DNA of 64,000 nucleotides, from contig JANUSC010000051.1 of the NCBI GenBank assembly GCA_025200525.1, positions 682,001-746,000 of the forward strand, given 5' to 3'. Below, one piece after another: positions 34,209-46,009 of this stretch (within the stretch, counting starts at the first letter, position 1; each line of letters begins with the position of its first letter). Made by a program: the position numbers and the translations under genes. The notes below the pieces were generated by a model. The model was not told the DNA's origin. It saw only the letters and a program-made list of their open reading frames with translations, and searched no databases. Source of the stretch: Camellia lanceoleosa. Its lineage: Eukaryota > Streptophyta > Magnoliopsida > Ericales > Theaceae.

Positions 34209-35372
34209 GCCAACTAGACAATTAGGCAATTTTAACTCTAAAAAGCCAAAAATTAGCACATGGAGTGGCTGTGGCACATATCAATCGGCATGGGGCTAGA
34301 TGCTTTGCCGGTTAGATTAATAAATCTACCCTTGCCCCAGCTAGTTCATGAGCTCCAAGGCATTCATCCATTTTTGCCGTTTAGATAATTAGGCCATTTT
34401 AACTCCAAAAAGCTGAAAATTAGCACATGGAGTGGCTGTGGCACATATCGATCGGCATGGGGCTAGATGCTTTGTCGGTTAGATTAATAAATCTTCCCTT
34501 GCCCCAGCCAGTGCATGAGCTCCAAGGCATTCATCCATTATTGCGGTTTAGATAATTAGGCCATTTTAACTCCAAGAAGCCGAAAATTAGCACATAGTGT
34601 GGTTGTGGCACATATTGATTGGCATGGGGCTAGATGCTTTGTCGGTTAGATTAATAAATCTTCCCTTGGCCCAGCCAGTGCATGAGCTCGAAGGCATTCA
34701 TCCATTATTGTCGTTTAGACAATTAGGCCATTTTAACTCCAAAAAGCCGAAAATTAGCACATGGAGTGGCTGTGGCACATATCAATCAGCATGGGGCTAG
34801 ATGCTTGCCGGTTAGATTAATAAATCTGCCCTTGCCCCAGCCAGTGCATGAGCTCGAAGGCATTCATCCATTATTGCCGTTTAGATAATTAGGCCATTTT
34901 CACTCCAAAAACTAAAAATTAGCACATGGAGTGGCTGTGGCACATATCGATCAGCATGGGGCCAGATGCTTTGCCGGTTAGATTAATAAATCAGCCCTTG
35001 CCCCAGCCAGTGCTTGAGCTCCAAGGCATTCATCCATTATTGCTGTTTAGATAATTAGGCCATTTTAACTCCAAAAATCGAAAATTAGTACATGGAGTGG
35101 CTGTGGCACATATCGATCGGCATGGGGCTAGATGCTTTGCCGATTAGATTAATAAATTTGCCCTTGCCCCAGCCAGTGCATGAGCTCCAAGGCATTCATC
35201 CATTATTGTCGTTTAGATAATTAGGCCATTTTAAACCGAAAATTAGTACATGGAGTGGCTGTGACATATATCGATCGGCATGGGGCTAGATGCTTTGCCG
35301 ATTAGATTATTAAATCTGCCCTTGTCCCAGCCAATGCATAAGCTCCGAGGCATTCATCTATAATTGCTGTTT
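34209..35372 (+). repeat. Tandem array, about 167-bp unit, seven copies
   Basis: The phrase TGGAGTGGCTGTGGCACATAT recurs with small changes at about 34261, 34428, 34594, 34760, 34927, 35093 and 35252, a period near 167 bp. Units also share GGCATGGGGCTAGATGCTTT and GCATTCATCCAT. Copies differ by point changes and small deletions (the last but one lost several bases). Non-coding. It is placed between the two antisense ORF remnants of element D. Confidence 0.88.
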
Positions 35373-35794
35373 AGGTCGGCATTTGTCTTTTGGAGTTTAG
35401 CGTTAATGAAGTCACCTCGAGGTCACTGTAAGCATTATAAATAAATAGGATGGACTCTTCGCACCAGTAACTCCCCGTACTATGTTCAGAATCAATTTAA
35501 AACCATTTGTGGCGTAGGTAAGTGTGAATGTCAAATAGATTTTTCTTCAACAGCGGGGGAGAAGCGTGAACTTTGGCGGAGCTTGATACTGCAATGAATC
35601 ATGGCAGCGAACCCACCCATGCGGGACGTAGGGTGTCCAAAGAACGAGAAAAGCGTCAGCATCCAAGTCGTAGAAGTAGATCACTCCGCAAGGAGAAACA
35701 GCAACGGGGAAGTTCTCTGCGACCGCGATCGAGAAATGAGGCCGACTTGGCGCCGCGACCATTGAGTTTCGTAGTTTTTGTGGAGAATTAACCG
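35373..35794 (+). other. Region upstream of antisense ORF 2 remnant
   Basis: Contains TATAAATAAATAGG at about 35436, a TATA-like sequence on the antisense strand, and a charged open stretch at 35573-35791 (Arg/Ser-rich, EREKRQHPSRRSRSLRKEKQ) that may be an eroded exon of the antisense ORF. No firm gene call. Confidence 0.35.
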
Positions 35795-38700
35795 ATGACG
35801 GAGGCGGACTTCATTATCAAGGACCCAAGTGTGGCGGTCGAGTTTGCTCAACAGATTTTTCCACCGGAGGTCCAGAAGTCGATGATGGGCCGACAAGATT
35901 TCGACGTATTTCGAGAGGCCATCCACGGGCTGGTTAAAGGGCTGTATACCACCTATGAAGTTGGCATACGCTTGCGCGCCGATCGACGTGAGATAGAGAA
36001 GCAGGAGGAAAGGATCCGCAGTTTGGAGGCTCGCGCGGAGAAGGCCGAGCGTGAGCTCAGGGAGCTCAGGAACGCTCAAACCACTAAGCCGCGTGCGATG
36101 GGTGTGCACGTGCCCCACGTAAGGGACTTATGCTGCCACAGTTCGGACTCGTTTTGTCACGGTTCTTAATCTGAACCAAAGAGTCCAAATCCGGCAAATC
36201 ATTTTGAGAAAAATAGATTTTGAAAGAAGTGCCAAACATGGACTGCTTTTCCAGATACAGAGTCGCCACCTAAATATTTTTAATGGGAGAATTTAGGAAA
36301 CCCTGACTCGGTGCCAAAGGCCACGTGTTCGTCATCACCAAAGTTGCCTCGGCTCAAGAACTTGGGTACGATTGGGGAAGGTCAGCTATGAGCACCCCCT
36401 CTCACCCGATCCGAAGATCAGCCTCTACTAACCGTGATATCTTGTTTTGAAAACATTACGCGTTCTTATTCCGGTTATTAGCCTAGAATTACTATGTTAT
36501 GCGCACAACAAACAAGTATAGACCAAATCGCCTAAATTGGAACAAAACATTGCATATCCGTTTGTTTGGAAAATGTCTTAAATTTGCTACTCGCAAATAG
36601 GCTAAAACACGGATTTCAACGAGTTGTTCCAACTCAAACAATCAAACCTTCACCCACAGGCATTCAGGCAGTTTATATCACATAAGCATCTAGCCGCATG
36701 GTAAGCATGCTGTCATGTCAACATTCACTCTCATGCGAGATGCTAAAGTATAAAATACTTACAATGTACTCCGAGCCAAGACAAGAACATGTTAGCAATC
36801 ATGCATGATCCAAGTCCATGTTTAAATGCCTAATGTAACGCATATGGAATGTCACTAGAATAGGCTCAGCTAACCCAAGAATGACGTGTGAAAATGCGTA
36901 AGTAGCATGTATTCAAGTTAGATTTGAAATACTTATGAAGTTAGCATGATGCGCCGAGCCCGGTGCATGCAATACTGATGAATGATGCACGCATGCATAG
37001 CATAAGGATGCTAAAGTAAACATGTCCTTAATTCTAACTATCAAAGCAGGTAAGTAAAAGGGAGAAAGAGGTGGAGGTTGGAAGACATGCACACACGCAC
37101 CCACACTTATTACAAATTTACCCTCGCTCAGAGGGACCGAAAGAATAATACAATTTAATTAACCTACAAGCTAATTAGATATTACAGACCAATTAAATCA
37201 GCTAAGTAAATTAACTAATCTATTTAAGCAATAAACAGCAGCCTCGAGAGGAGGGTCCAATGCATGCACACTTGGTTCCACTCGGAAAGTCACTGTCATA
37301 CACAAGATGCCTCTACTTTGACTGTTCTGCTCCTCTGAAGACTTCACAAGTCCTAGGATTGCTTCTCTGAATACTATGGAACACCACTGGCTAAGGGGAT
37401 TGGTCACCAGCCATGGAGAGTGGTCATCGGCCACAAATGAATCCATCGGCCACTTATAGATGGCCGGTCGGCACTAAAGATGGCCGGCCGGCCAAAGCTT
37501 CCTGCAGAAACTGGTTTGACAGCAACAGAGGGCAAAACAAAGCATGGCAATGCATTTCAAGCTATGTATGCACCAACCACACTCCTTATCATATATATGA
37601 CTCAAAAGAGGATGGGCCTCGATTTCCGGACCACCAATCGCGCATTTCCATGCATGATGGCCCAAAGAATCAAGTGTGCATTTCGATTTCAAATGAAATG
37701 CAATGCGCGTAAACAAACCAAGGGGCTTTCAACCTCTATCATGGCTTGATCAAGAGGTGGAGCATGCATGCCAATGCAATGCAATCCTAAGCATGTGAAC
37801 TAATATGCAATATGGCAATGCTATGTGTACATGCAAGTATGCAAGCAAACATACAAGGCGAGCATGCAAACAAGCAAAGGGGATAGACTTAAACTAATTT
37901 AGGAAGCCCTCAAACAAGCCTAAAACAGTGGCCAATGCTATGGAAATGAGGGCCAACACACACACACATGTACATGTTGATGGGCCAACACTTAAGCATA
38001 AAGGAACAACTGCTAAGCACACTTAAAAGGACGCAAACATGGACAATTAGCATGTAATGTGAGCTCTGAAAAACATGTAGGAAATGATGCCAAATCAACC
38101 TACTAATGCAAGCTAAGCATGCAACCAAACCCAAGGACCTAAAGCATGATCATATGACACATGAAGCAAATGACCAAAATGGATCAAAACAGTCCTAAAT
38201 CATGTTAAGGTAGGCCCCAAAAACCACTTAGATGGCATCTAAATGATCTACACATGGAGGCATGCACAAATGCTTAAACATGGAGCATAAAACACAACCT
38301 CTTAAAGCATCAAAGGAGCATTAAATGCAAGCATGCAAGCATATTATAAGGACTAAAATAACATGGTAAGTGGTTCCAAACCACTGAAACACTGCAGGTA
38401 ATGCATGCTACACACTCATACACCCAAGGCTAATAGGTCAAAATGCAAGGTGGCTATACTAAGCATGTGATGGTCGACCAAAACAACCAAAAATAATGCT
38501 TAAGCATGCTAAAACAAACACAAAAGCTTCACAAAGCTTGGCAAAATCATGCTAGAACAAGGATCAAAACCTAAAGCATGTTGAGACCTAAACATGGCAT
38601 TACAAGGCATGTATGCTAAGCAAGCATGGTGTGCCAAACCCAATTGAAAATAGAGCTATATTATGACATAATAACCGCAAAAATTAGTTAAGGCATGGCC

Positions 38701-39330
38701 AACATGACCCTAAACAATATGCTCTCTCAAGAGGCTAATGGTCCTTTTCAAGGACAACAAGGAGAGGGGGTGGCCCTCTCCTTCTTAGGACCTCAAGGCA
38801 CCATCCTCACCACTGAAATCCCTCAATATTTCAGTGGTGAGGAGGCCCAAACACAATGGTCCTGGAGCTCACCAAAATGGCACAAAATGAAGGCCAAACA
38901 AGCCTTAAGAGGGGTCAAACAACCCCAAAGCTTAGAACACTCTTGAACAACTATTTAGAGGGCTCAAAAATAGAACTTTTATGTGTTATATGCTAAGCTC
39001 AAAAATAGATGCAAGATAGTCAAAAAAGCCTTACAAAAATGGGGTATTTAAAGGAGTAAGTGCTCACCCTTGTAGACCCTCTTCAAGAATGGAAGACCAG
39101 CAACTTCTTTGGCTCAAACCAGCTCCAAAACTTCAAAAACAACCCTCAAGGGCCTCAGCTCAAAGAGGATAGTGTAATAGTGGGTGTTTGTGTGCAATTC
39201 TAAGGCTAAACACACACAAATACAAGAGAGAAAGAGATATAGATATAGGATAGATATACAAACCAAACCCTAAAACCAGAGCTCTCTAAGAAGTGTTGTC
39301 TAACCCTAAAAGAGAGAGAGGAGACCACCT

Positions 39331-39336
39331 CTTATA
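39331..39336 (-). promoter_or_regulatory. TATA box of S2 LTR
   Basis: TATAAG on the minus strand, about 50 bp downstream of the G-box palindrome, matching the arrangement at 7861-7944. Confidence 0.5.
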
Positions 39337-39383
39337 GAGCTTCAATCTTGTAAGCTTACACGACAAGCCAGCTAAGAGGGAAA

Positions 39384-39409
39384 TCCCTCCATACACGTGT
39401 ATGGAGGGG
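39384..39409. promoter_or_regulatory. 26-bp perfect palindrome with G-box core in S2
   Basis: Core CCATACACGTGTATGG with symmetrical flanks. It has the same core as 7917-7944, but the outer bases differ and still pair (TCCC...GGGA against GATC...GATC). Confidence 0.55.
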
Positions 39410-40153
39410 AGCCAAGTGCATGCTAGCTGCATGAAAATATCTGCAAAAGCAGATGCACAGTAGTCGGCCGGCCAAAAATGCAATTGACCAAAAAAAGATA
39501 GCCGGCCGGCCATCTATAGTGCCGGCCGGCCAAACATTTGGTCGGTGGCAACAAAACACAGCTGGTGGCCTCAAGCCATGGACGGTGGAATGTGGGGATG
39601 GCCCACAAGCCATTCCCTGCCCCCTCCAAGGCAAAACACAAGTGTTTGGTGCAAAACCAAACACAAAACAGTCGAATCGAGAGATCCTGAGGCAAGGCGC
39701 GTAGCCAAGACCTCCGGGAACTCAAGACGAACACAAACATGGATGACCACCGAGTGTTCAAGCGGTGACGTCCAAGTCTTGAGGACAGTCAAAAATGGGG
39801 TGTCTACAATGGGTCAATCCAACCCGATCGTGGATGAAAGGGTGACTCAACGGCTGTTGAGTCACGCCATCGCTGATTAAGATACGGCAAGCATGTTTGC
39901 CGTAGAGAATGCGAGGAACGTGGGATATGAACAAGGATTCCATGCAGGCCGGAAGGTTGGGATTGACAAAACCAAAGAGAATCTTGCAGAGGAGGTCTGC
40001 CGATGCAAGAACCAGGGGTTTAGGCATGGTTGGATCGAGGCACTTCAGGCTGCGGAGACTCTCCGAGCAAAAGGTGTTGATTCGGCGTTGCCGCTGTACC
40101 AGCGTGATCATTTACCCTTTTCCTCTTTTGAAATTGAAAAGAGCGACGATTAA

Positions 40154-40479
40154 GGAGATGCCGCATAAAAACTATGTAAACACAGCTTGCATTTAAAAAT
40201 TAAGTAATCATTGACTGATTGAATAAAAATGTTTTATTTTTCATGTTTGTGTTTTCTTTATAATCTTTGTTCGGCACGCATGTGTTTGAATGTTTCTTTA
40301 AAATGTTGAAATGAACGTATTTCAGATGATTGAATAGACATTGATCAGTCTGAGTTAATCGCAATCAAGTATTTCATCTCGAATGCTTTTATGCTTTAAC
40401 GTATAATCAGGTTTTGCCGGCTCGATATGAGAGCTTTCTATATTAAGTATTGATCATCATAATTATGTTACACACGGCC
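40154..40479 (+). other. Spacer between antisense ORF 2 and the 50-bp array
   Basis: AT-rich and non-coding. AATAAAAATG at 40221 could be a polyadenylation signal for the antisense transcript. Confidence 0.35.
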
Positions 40480-41960
40480 CGAATAAGCATCAATGGGGCT
40501 TCAAATTTGGAGGCTTTATCGGCCTAAAGACGTCACACGCCAATGGGGCTCTGAATCTGGAGACTATTTGGCCAATCGTGATATCCACAAAGGGCGCTCC
40601 GAATCCGGACGCTTTATTTGGCCAATCGTGATATCCACAAAGGGCGCCCCAAATCTGGAGGCTTTATCGGCCCAAATACGTCATGCGTCGATGGGGCTCT
40701 GAATCCGGAGGCTTTATTTGGCCAATCGTGATATCCACGAAGAGCACTCCAAATCCGGAGGCTTTATTTGGCCAATCGTCATATCCACGAAGAGCGCTCC
40801 GAATCCGGAGGCTTTATCGGCCCAAGGACGTCATGCGCCAATGGGGCTCCAAATCTAGAGCCTTTGTTTGGCCAATCGTGATATCCACGAAGAGAGCTCT
40901 GAATCTGGAGGCTTTATCGGCCCAAGGACATCATACGCCGATGAAGCTCCAAATCCGGAGGCTTTATTTGGCCAATCATGATATCCACGAAGGGCGCTCC
41001 GAATCCGGAGGCTTTATCAGCCCAAAGACATCATGCGCTGATGGGGCTCCGAATCTGAAGACTATTTGGCCGGTCGTGATATTCACGAAGGGCGCTCCAA
41101 ATTCGGAGGCTTTATTTGGCCAATCGTGATATCCACAAAGGGCACTCAAAATCTAGAGGCTTTATCAGCCCAAATACGTCATGTGCCGATGGGGCTCCGA
41201 ATTTGGAGGCTTTATTTCGCCACTCGTGATATACACGAAGGGCGCTCCGAATCCGGAGGCTTTACCGGCCCAAAAGACGTCATGTGCCGATGGGGCTCCG
41301 AATCCGGAGACATTTTTGGCCAATCGTGATATCCACGAAGGGCGTTCCAAATCCGAAGGCTTTATCGGCCCAAAGACATCATGCGCCGATGGGGCGCCGA
41401 ATCCAAAGACTTTATTTGGCCAATCGTGATATCCACAAAGGGCGCTCCGAGTCCGGAGGCTTTATTTGGCCAATCGTGATATCCATAAAGGGCGCTCCGA
41501 ATCCGGAGGCTTTATCGGCCCCAATACGTCATGCGCCAATGGGGCTCCAAATCTGAAGGCTTTATTTGGCCAATCGTGATATCCATGAAGGGCACTCTGA
41601 ATCCAGAGGCTTTACCGACCCAAAAGACGTCATGTGCCGATGGGGCTCCGAATCCGGAGACATTTTTGGCCAATCGTGATATCCACGAAGGGCGCACCAA
41701 ATCTGGAGGCTTTATCGGCCCAAAGACATCATGCGCCGATGGGGCTTCGAATCTGGAGACTTTATTTGGCCAATCGTGATATCCACGAAGGGCGCTCCGA
41801 ATCCGGAGGCTTTATTTGGCCAATCGTGATATCCACGAGGGACGCTCCAAATCCGGAAGCTTTATTGGCCCAAATACGTCATGCGTCGATGGGGCTCCAA
41901 ATCCAGAGGCTTTATTTGGCTAATCGTGATATCCACGAAGGGCACTCCGAATTCGGAGGC
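40480..41960 (+). repeat. Tandem array of two interleaved 50-bp modules
   Basis: Module 1 reads GGCTTTATTTGGCCAATCGT then a GATATCCACGAAGGGCGCTC stretch; module 2 reads GGCTTTATCGGCCCAAAGAC then GTCATGCGCCGATGGGGCTC; both end CGAATCCGGA, so each is about 50 bp and they share their ends. They alternate irregularly for about 1.5 kb (some 28-30 modules). The plus strand is almost free of stops in several frames, which yields many overlapping repeat ORFs. These are a by-product of the repeat, not genes. It is positioned between integrase and the antisense ORF, a known site of tandem repeats in Tat elements. Confidence 0.88.
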
Positions 41961-42071
41961 TTTTTCGGAACACTGTTGAACTGGAATTTGTACATAGGGA
42001 TCTTTGCATTATAGAAAATGAGATGTACATGGCAAACCATTAAGAACAAGCATCATGTCCCACAAGTCGGG

Positions 42072-43302
42072 TCAATGATAAAATTTGCATAAATACGTGG
42101 AATTCCAAGGCCCTGGCAGACTTCTTCCTGACATGTCTTTCAGCTGATATGCCTCTACTCCTGCGATCGAATCAATCTGATACGGGTCGTCCCAGTTAGG
42201 ACCCAATTTTCCATCAACCGGTTTCTTCAAGAATCGGCAAGACTTCTTCAGACCAACTCTCCTAGTGTAGCGGACAATTAACGCGTTGATTGTACGACTT
42301 AGCCAGCTGCTGTTGATATCGCACCATGGACGCGAGGGCGCGGTCTCTTAGTTTTTCAATCAGAACCAAATCCAAGGCCAGCATCATGTCGTTTTGGCCC
42401 ATATCAAAAAATGCCGATTTCAAGGTTGGGAGGCCGATCTCCAGGGGTATAATTGCTTGGGTTCCAAAGCATAGAGCAAACGGTGTTTCCCCAGTAGACC
42501 GCCTCGGCGTAGTTCGATGAGCCCACAGCACACTTGGCAATTCTTCGACCCATTTTCCTTTAGCTTTCTCCAGCCTCTTTTTAATGCCGTCCAAGATGGA
42601 TTTGTTAGAGGCTTCGGCCTGACCATTGCTTTGTAGATAAGCCAGCGTGGAAAAGTAAGGCCGTATACCATACTTGCTGCATAGCTCTCGGTAGATGCCA
42701 CAATCGAACTGGGTCCCGTTGTCTGAGATAAGTGCTCTTGGAATGCCGAACCGTGTTATGATGTTTCTCCAAACAAAACGCTTCACGTCAGCATCTCGGA
42801 TGTGGGTTAGTGCCTCCGCTTCTACCCATTTTGTAAAATAATCTGTCGCAACAATCAGAAATCGCTTGTTGCCTGGGGCACAAGGCAATTGTCCAACGAT
42901 GTCAAGCCCCCATTGGGCGAACGGCCAAGGACTAGTTATGGAGCTTAGTTCTTCTGCAGGAAGGTGGGTTAAAGGAGAGAACTTCTGGCACAGTTCACAC
43001 TTTTTCACATAGCATTCGGCATCAGCTCTCATTGTCGGCCAATAATACCCTTGTGTTATTGCTCGATGGGCCAAAGAACGCCCGCCAGAATGGGCGCCAC
43101 AACTGCCCTCATGTATTTCAGTCAAAAGCTCTTCGACTTTGTCTGGGTGTACACATTCCAGGTATGGACCAGAAAGGGATTTGTTATAAAGCTTTCCTTG
43201 CGGATCCAAGTAGTACAGCAGAGCTTTGTATCGCAGCTTATGCGCTTCTTTTTTGTCCGCTGGGAGCTGTTCGGATGACAGGAATGCCGCAATGGGATCC
43301 AT
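42072..43302 (-). pseudogene. int: Integrase of element D, C-terminal frameshift
   Basis: The zinc domain (IHEGSCGAH ... CELC), catalytic Asp in WGLDIVGQL, Asp in LISDNGTQF and Glu in SNGQAEASNKS are all present, so the catalytic triad is intact, unlike element B. It is followed by KRLEKAKGKWVEELPSVLWA and RRSTGETPFAL. After QRVN a frameshift (about 42262) moves the C-terminal domain (LGPNWDDPYQI ... STYLCKFYH) to another frame, ending at a TGA at 42074-42072. The start is set only by the first Met after a stop; the upstream end joins the second RNase H at 43344. Confidence 0.92.
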
Positions 43303-43343
43303 CCAACTCGGTCGAGCTTCTATAACACTGACCTAGACTTCCT

Positions 43344-43781
43344 CTAAAGGGCCAATGCTCGGCTCTGGATGAAACCTACTTCGATGGTCCGTTTAATCTC
43401 TAAGTTAATGGCGGAGGCTAGGCAGGCAAGGGCATCTGCGTATGTGTTCTGATCACGTGTTATCTGGTTCGATTCATGACGGTCAAATTTGGCCAGCAAG
43501 GAGTTGGCCATTTTCATGTAGGCTGCCATTCGGTCATTTCTTGCCGCGTACTCCCCTTTTAGCTGATTGATCACCAGTTTTGAATCGCAAAATACAAGCA
43601 AATGCCGAGCACCTAGAAGATGTGCGTTCCACAAACTGGCTAGAAGGGCTTCGTATTCGGCTTCGTTATTTGACGCTTCGAAGCCAAGCTTAACGGCCTG
43701 CTCAATTATTGCGCCATCGGGAGCCATGATCACAACTCTGGCTCCGCTGCCCCGCTGATTGGATGATCCATCATAGTACAA
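43344..43781 (-). pseudogene. Second (archaeal-type) RNase H of element D
   Basis: Asp in MYYDGSSNQRG, Glu in NEAEYEALLASL, Asp in LVFCDSKLV and Asp in TYADALACLAS: all four positions expected for the catalytic site are present. A TAG just upstream (near 43783) separates it from the RT-RNase H part; element E reads LYCDGSSNQ through this place, so the stop is a mutation. A Tat-lineage hallmark. Confidence 0.88.
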
Positions 43782-45382
43782 CTACCAAATGTCTCCAACA
43801 TAAATTCTCCAGTTTGGCTCTGGTCGAATCTCATCGGACTTAAAATCAGCTAGACCCCTAGTGAATTCGGCAATGAAGTCGGCAAGTACCTGTCCCTTAA
43901 TTAAGGTTCTAGGTAGGAATTGAATGTTGTACTGGCCGAGTTCAAGAGCCCACTTTGAAACACGTCCTGACGCTTCTACACTTCGTAGTACTGATTGGAG
44001 GGGATATTCTGTTAGCACCCCAATGCTGTGTCCCTGGAAGTAATGCATCAGTTTCCTTGCTGCCATGACTAGGGTTAAGATGAGTTTTTCCAGCGGAAGG
44101 TAGCGTGTTTCGGCGTCAACCATTGCCCTGCTCACGTAATACACTGGCCGCTGCTTCCCAAGCTCTTTCTTTATTAGTACGGCGCTAACGGCCTTGTCGG
44201 AAACTGCCAGATACAAAATGAGCGAGTCACCAACAGCAGGTGTTGTCAAGAGTGGTACTGAGCGGAGGTAGGTCTTGAGTCCGTTGAAAGCGGCTTCGCA
44301 TTCGGTGGACCATTCAAAAGCCTTGCCCTGTCGTAGTGTATGAAAGAATTGTCGGCAGCGATTTGTAGACCGACTGATGAACCTGTTGAGTGCAGCGGCC
44401 ATCCCCATCAACTTTTGAACCTCTTTTACTAAATGAGGGGAGCCGAGTTCCAAGATTGTTGTGATTTGCCTCGGGTTGGCCTCGATTCCTCAGTGGTTGA
44501 CAATGTAACCCAAGAACTTGCCAGAGCCGATCCCAAACGCACATTTGGAAGCGTTCAGCTTCATTCTATATTTGCGTAGAATGCTAAATGTCTTTTCTAA
44601 ATCAGCTATATGATTCTGTTCTTCCTTGGACTTGACCACCATATCATCAATGTTTCTATAGTGTGGCCAAGTTGCTCCTTAAACATGGCGGTGACCAGTC
44701 TTTGGTAGGTTGCCCCTGCATTCTTCAGCCCAAAAGGCATAACTTTGTAACAGTAGGTTCCTCTTGGGGTGAGGAATGCAGTTTTGTCCTGGTCCTCTAG
44801 ATACATGGCGATTTGATGGTAGCCTCTGTAAACATCGAGGAAGCTCATATGTTGATGGCGTCCCGTCGTATCTACAAGTTGGTCGATTCTGGGTAGGGGA
44901 AAACAATCCTTGGGGCAGGCTTTGTTTAGGTCCGTGAAATCGACGCACACTCCCCAAGTCCCATTTTTCTTCTTCACCACCATTGTATTAGAGAGCCATG
45001 TAGGGTAGGTCACTTCCCTAATTGCCCTAGCGTCAAGCAGCCTGTCAACCTCCTCAACAACGGCAGCAGTGTGCTTTGCGGCTGACCGCCGACTTTTCTA
45101 AATGATCGGCTTGCACTTGGGATCAACATTCAAATGGTGCTGTGAAACTGACGGATCTATACCCGGCATCTCATACGGAGTCCATGCAAAGACATCAAGG
45201 TTGCGGAGCAGGAAAGAGAATAGCTGCTGTCTGTCAGCCTGATTTAGGGAGGCGCCGATCATGAAGAACTTGTCTAGGCTTCCATCGATTTCAACTCGGT
45301 CTAAGCCTTCCGTGGCCTTTTCATTTGGGAGCCGCCCAACATCGTCGAGGTTCTCTCGATCCGGCACCTCAATGGAATTCAC
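43782..45382 (-). pseudogene. pol: Reverse transcriptase and RNase H of element D, YIDD frame broken
   Basis: Pre-RT at 45382-45098 (NLDVFAWTPYEMPGIDP). RT: WLSNTMVVKKKNGTWGVCVD, FPLPRIDQLVD, FLDVYRGYHQIAM, MPFGLKNAGATYQRLVTAM. At about 44652, compared with element E, four bases (ACAC on the plus strand) are missing just before the IDD codons, so the catalytic motif is out of frame. The frame recovers as MELGSPHLVKEVQKLMGM (44453) and continues through EWSTECEAAFNGLK, LPLEKLILTLVMAARKLMHYF and RVSKWALELGQYNIQF to a stop at 43782. The 4-base loss alone would destroy polymerase activity. Confidence 0.92.
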
Positions 45383-46009
45383 CTATAGTTCCTTTGGCGT
45401 CTTTTCAGCAATGAGGTAACATGCTTGTGCCGATTTCTGTGAGCCACGGATTTGCTCAATACCGCGTTCTGTCGGGAAGCATAACAGCTGATGATAGGTG
45501 CTTGGCACGACACGCATAGTATGCAACCAGGATTGCCCTATGATGAGATTATACGGCGACGGTAGCTTGACGACCAAGAATTCCACTTCCATTGTTCGGG
45601 AACCTGCTCAAATGGGTAGTATGATTTTTCCCAACGGGTATTCTGGATTGGCATTGAAGCCGAATAGTGGATAAGGGGCCGGAGAGAGATTCGATTCGGA
45701 CAAGCCGAGTTTGGTAAATGTCTTATAATACATAATCTCCGATGTGCTCCCCGGATCAATGAGTACGCGCTCAACTGTGAATCGGTTTACGCGTAACTCA
45801 ATTATCAAGGGATCAATGTGGGGCAGTGTTACTCCGGCCAAATCCGTGTCATCAAAAGTAATAACCTCGGCATCATGCGGCCGTTTAACTAGAGTGAGTT
45901 GGTCTTGAGGATTAGACTTCAACTGAATCGCATGCACTGCCGATGACATTGGCAGGCTGTATATCATGTGGACCACGCCAAGCAAGGGTGAATCCTGTCT
46001 CAAGGCCAT
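45383..46009 (-). pseudogene. pro: Aspartic protease region of element D
   Basis: FTVERVLIDPGSTSEIMYY holds the catalytic Asp in a D-P-G-S setting; YNLIIGQSWLHTMRVVPS is the counterpart of the GRPWLH motif. The two lie in different frames (46009-45608 and 45592-45383), so there is a break near 45600. Upstream residues VHAIQLKSNPQDQLT link it to gag. Confidence 0.82.

Larger units (their letters stand above)
36103..39808 (-). repeat. Solo LTR S2, 3.7 kb, target duplication ATGGG
   Basis: The minus strand starts TGTAGACACCCC at 39808 and ends ACGTGCACA at 36103. ATGGG flanks it on both sides (36098-36102 and 39809-39813). There is no internal region. It is homologous to the A/B LTR family. It carries a G-box palindrome at 39384-39409, TATAAG at 39336-39331 and the splice-donor-like GTGAGC at 39067-39066. 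GGCCGGCC clusters lie at 37400-37500 and 39465-39535. The many small ORFs inside are not genes. Confidence 0.9.
35795..40153 (+). pseudogene. Antisense ORF 2 remnant of element D, split by solo LTR S2
   Basis: The first part (35795-36102) begins MTEADFIIKDPSVAVEF and becomes a strong coiled-coil-like segment (EKQEERIRSLEARAEKAE). The second part (39814-40153) has GRKVGIDKTKENLAEEV, then RHGWIEALQAAETL and ends EIEKSDD. The same order, with similar words (VIKDP, FKHGWLKARAAVD, ESNSED), closes antisense ORF 1, so these are two related C-termini. The N-terminal domain of ORF 1 is missing. S2 lies between 36103 and 39808; a TAA near 39878 separates the downstream pieces. Function unknown. Confidence 0.6.

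Noticed and set aside
40683..42014. Overlapping plus-strand ORFs of 60-148 codons
   Set aside because: They are translations of the 50-bp module array; the same peptide words recur in shifted frames. Kept only as a repeat finding.
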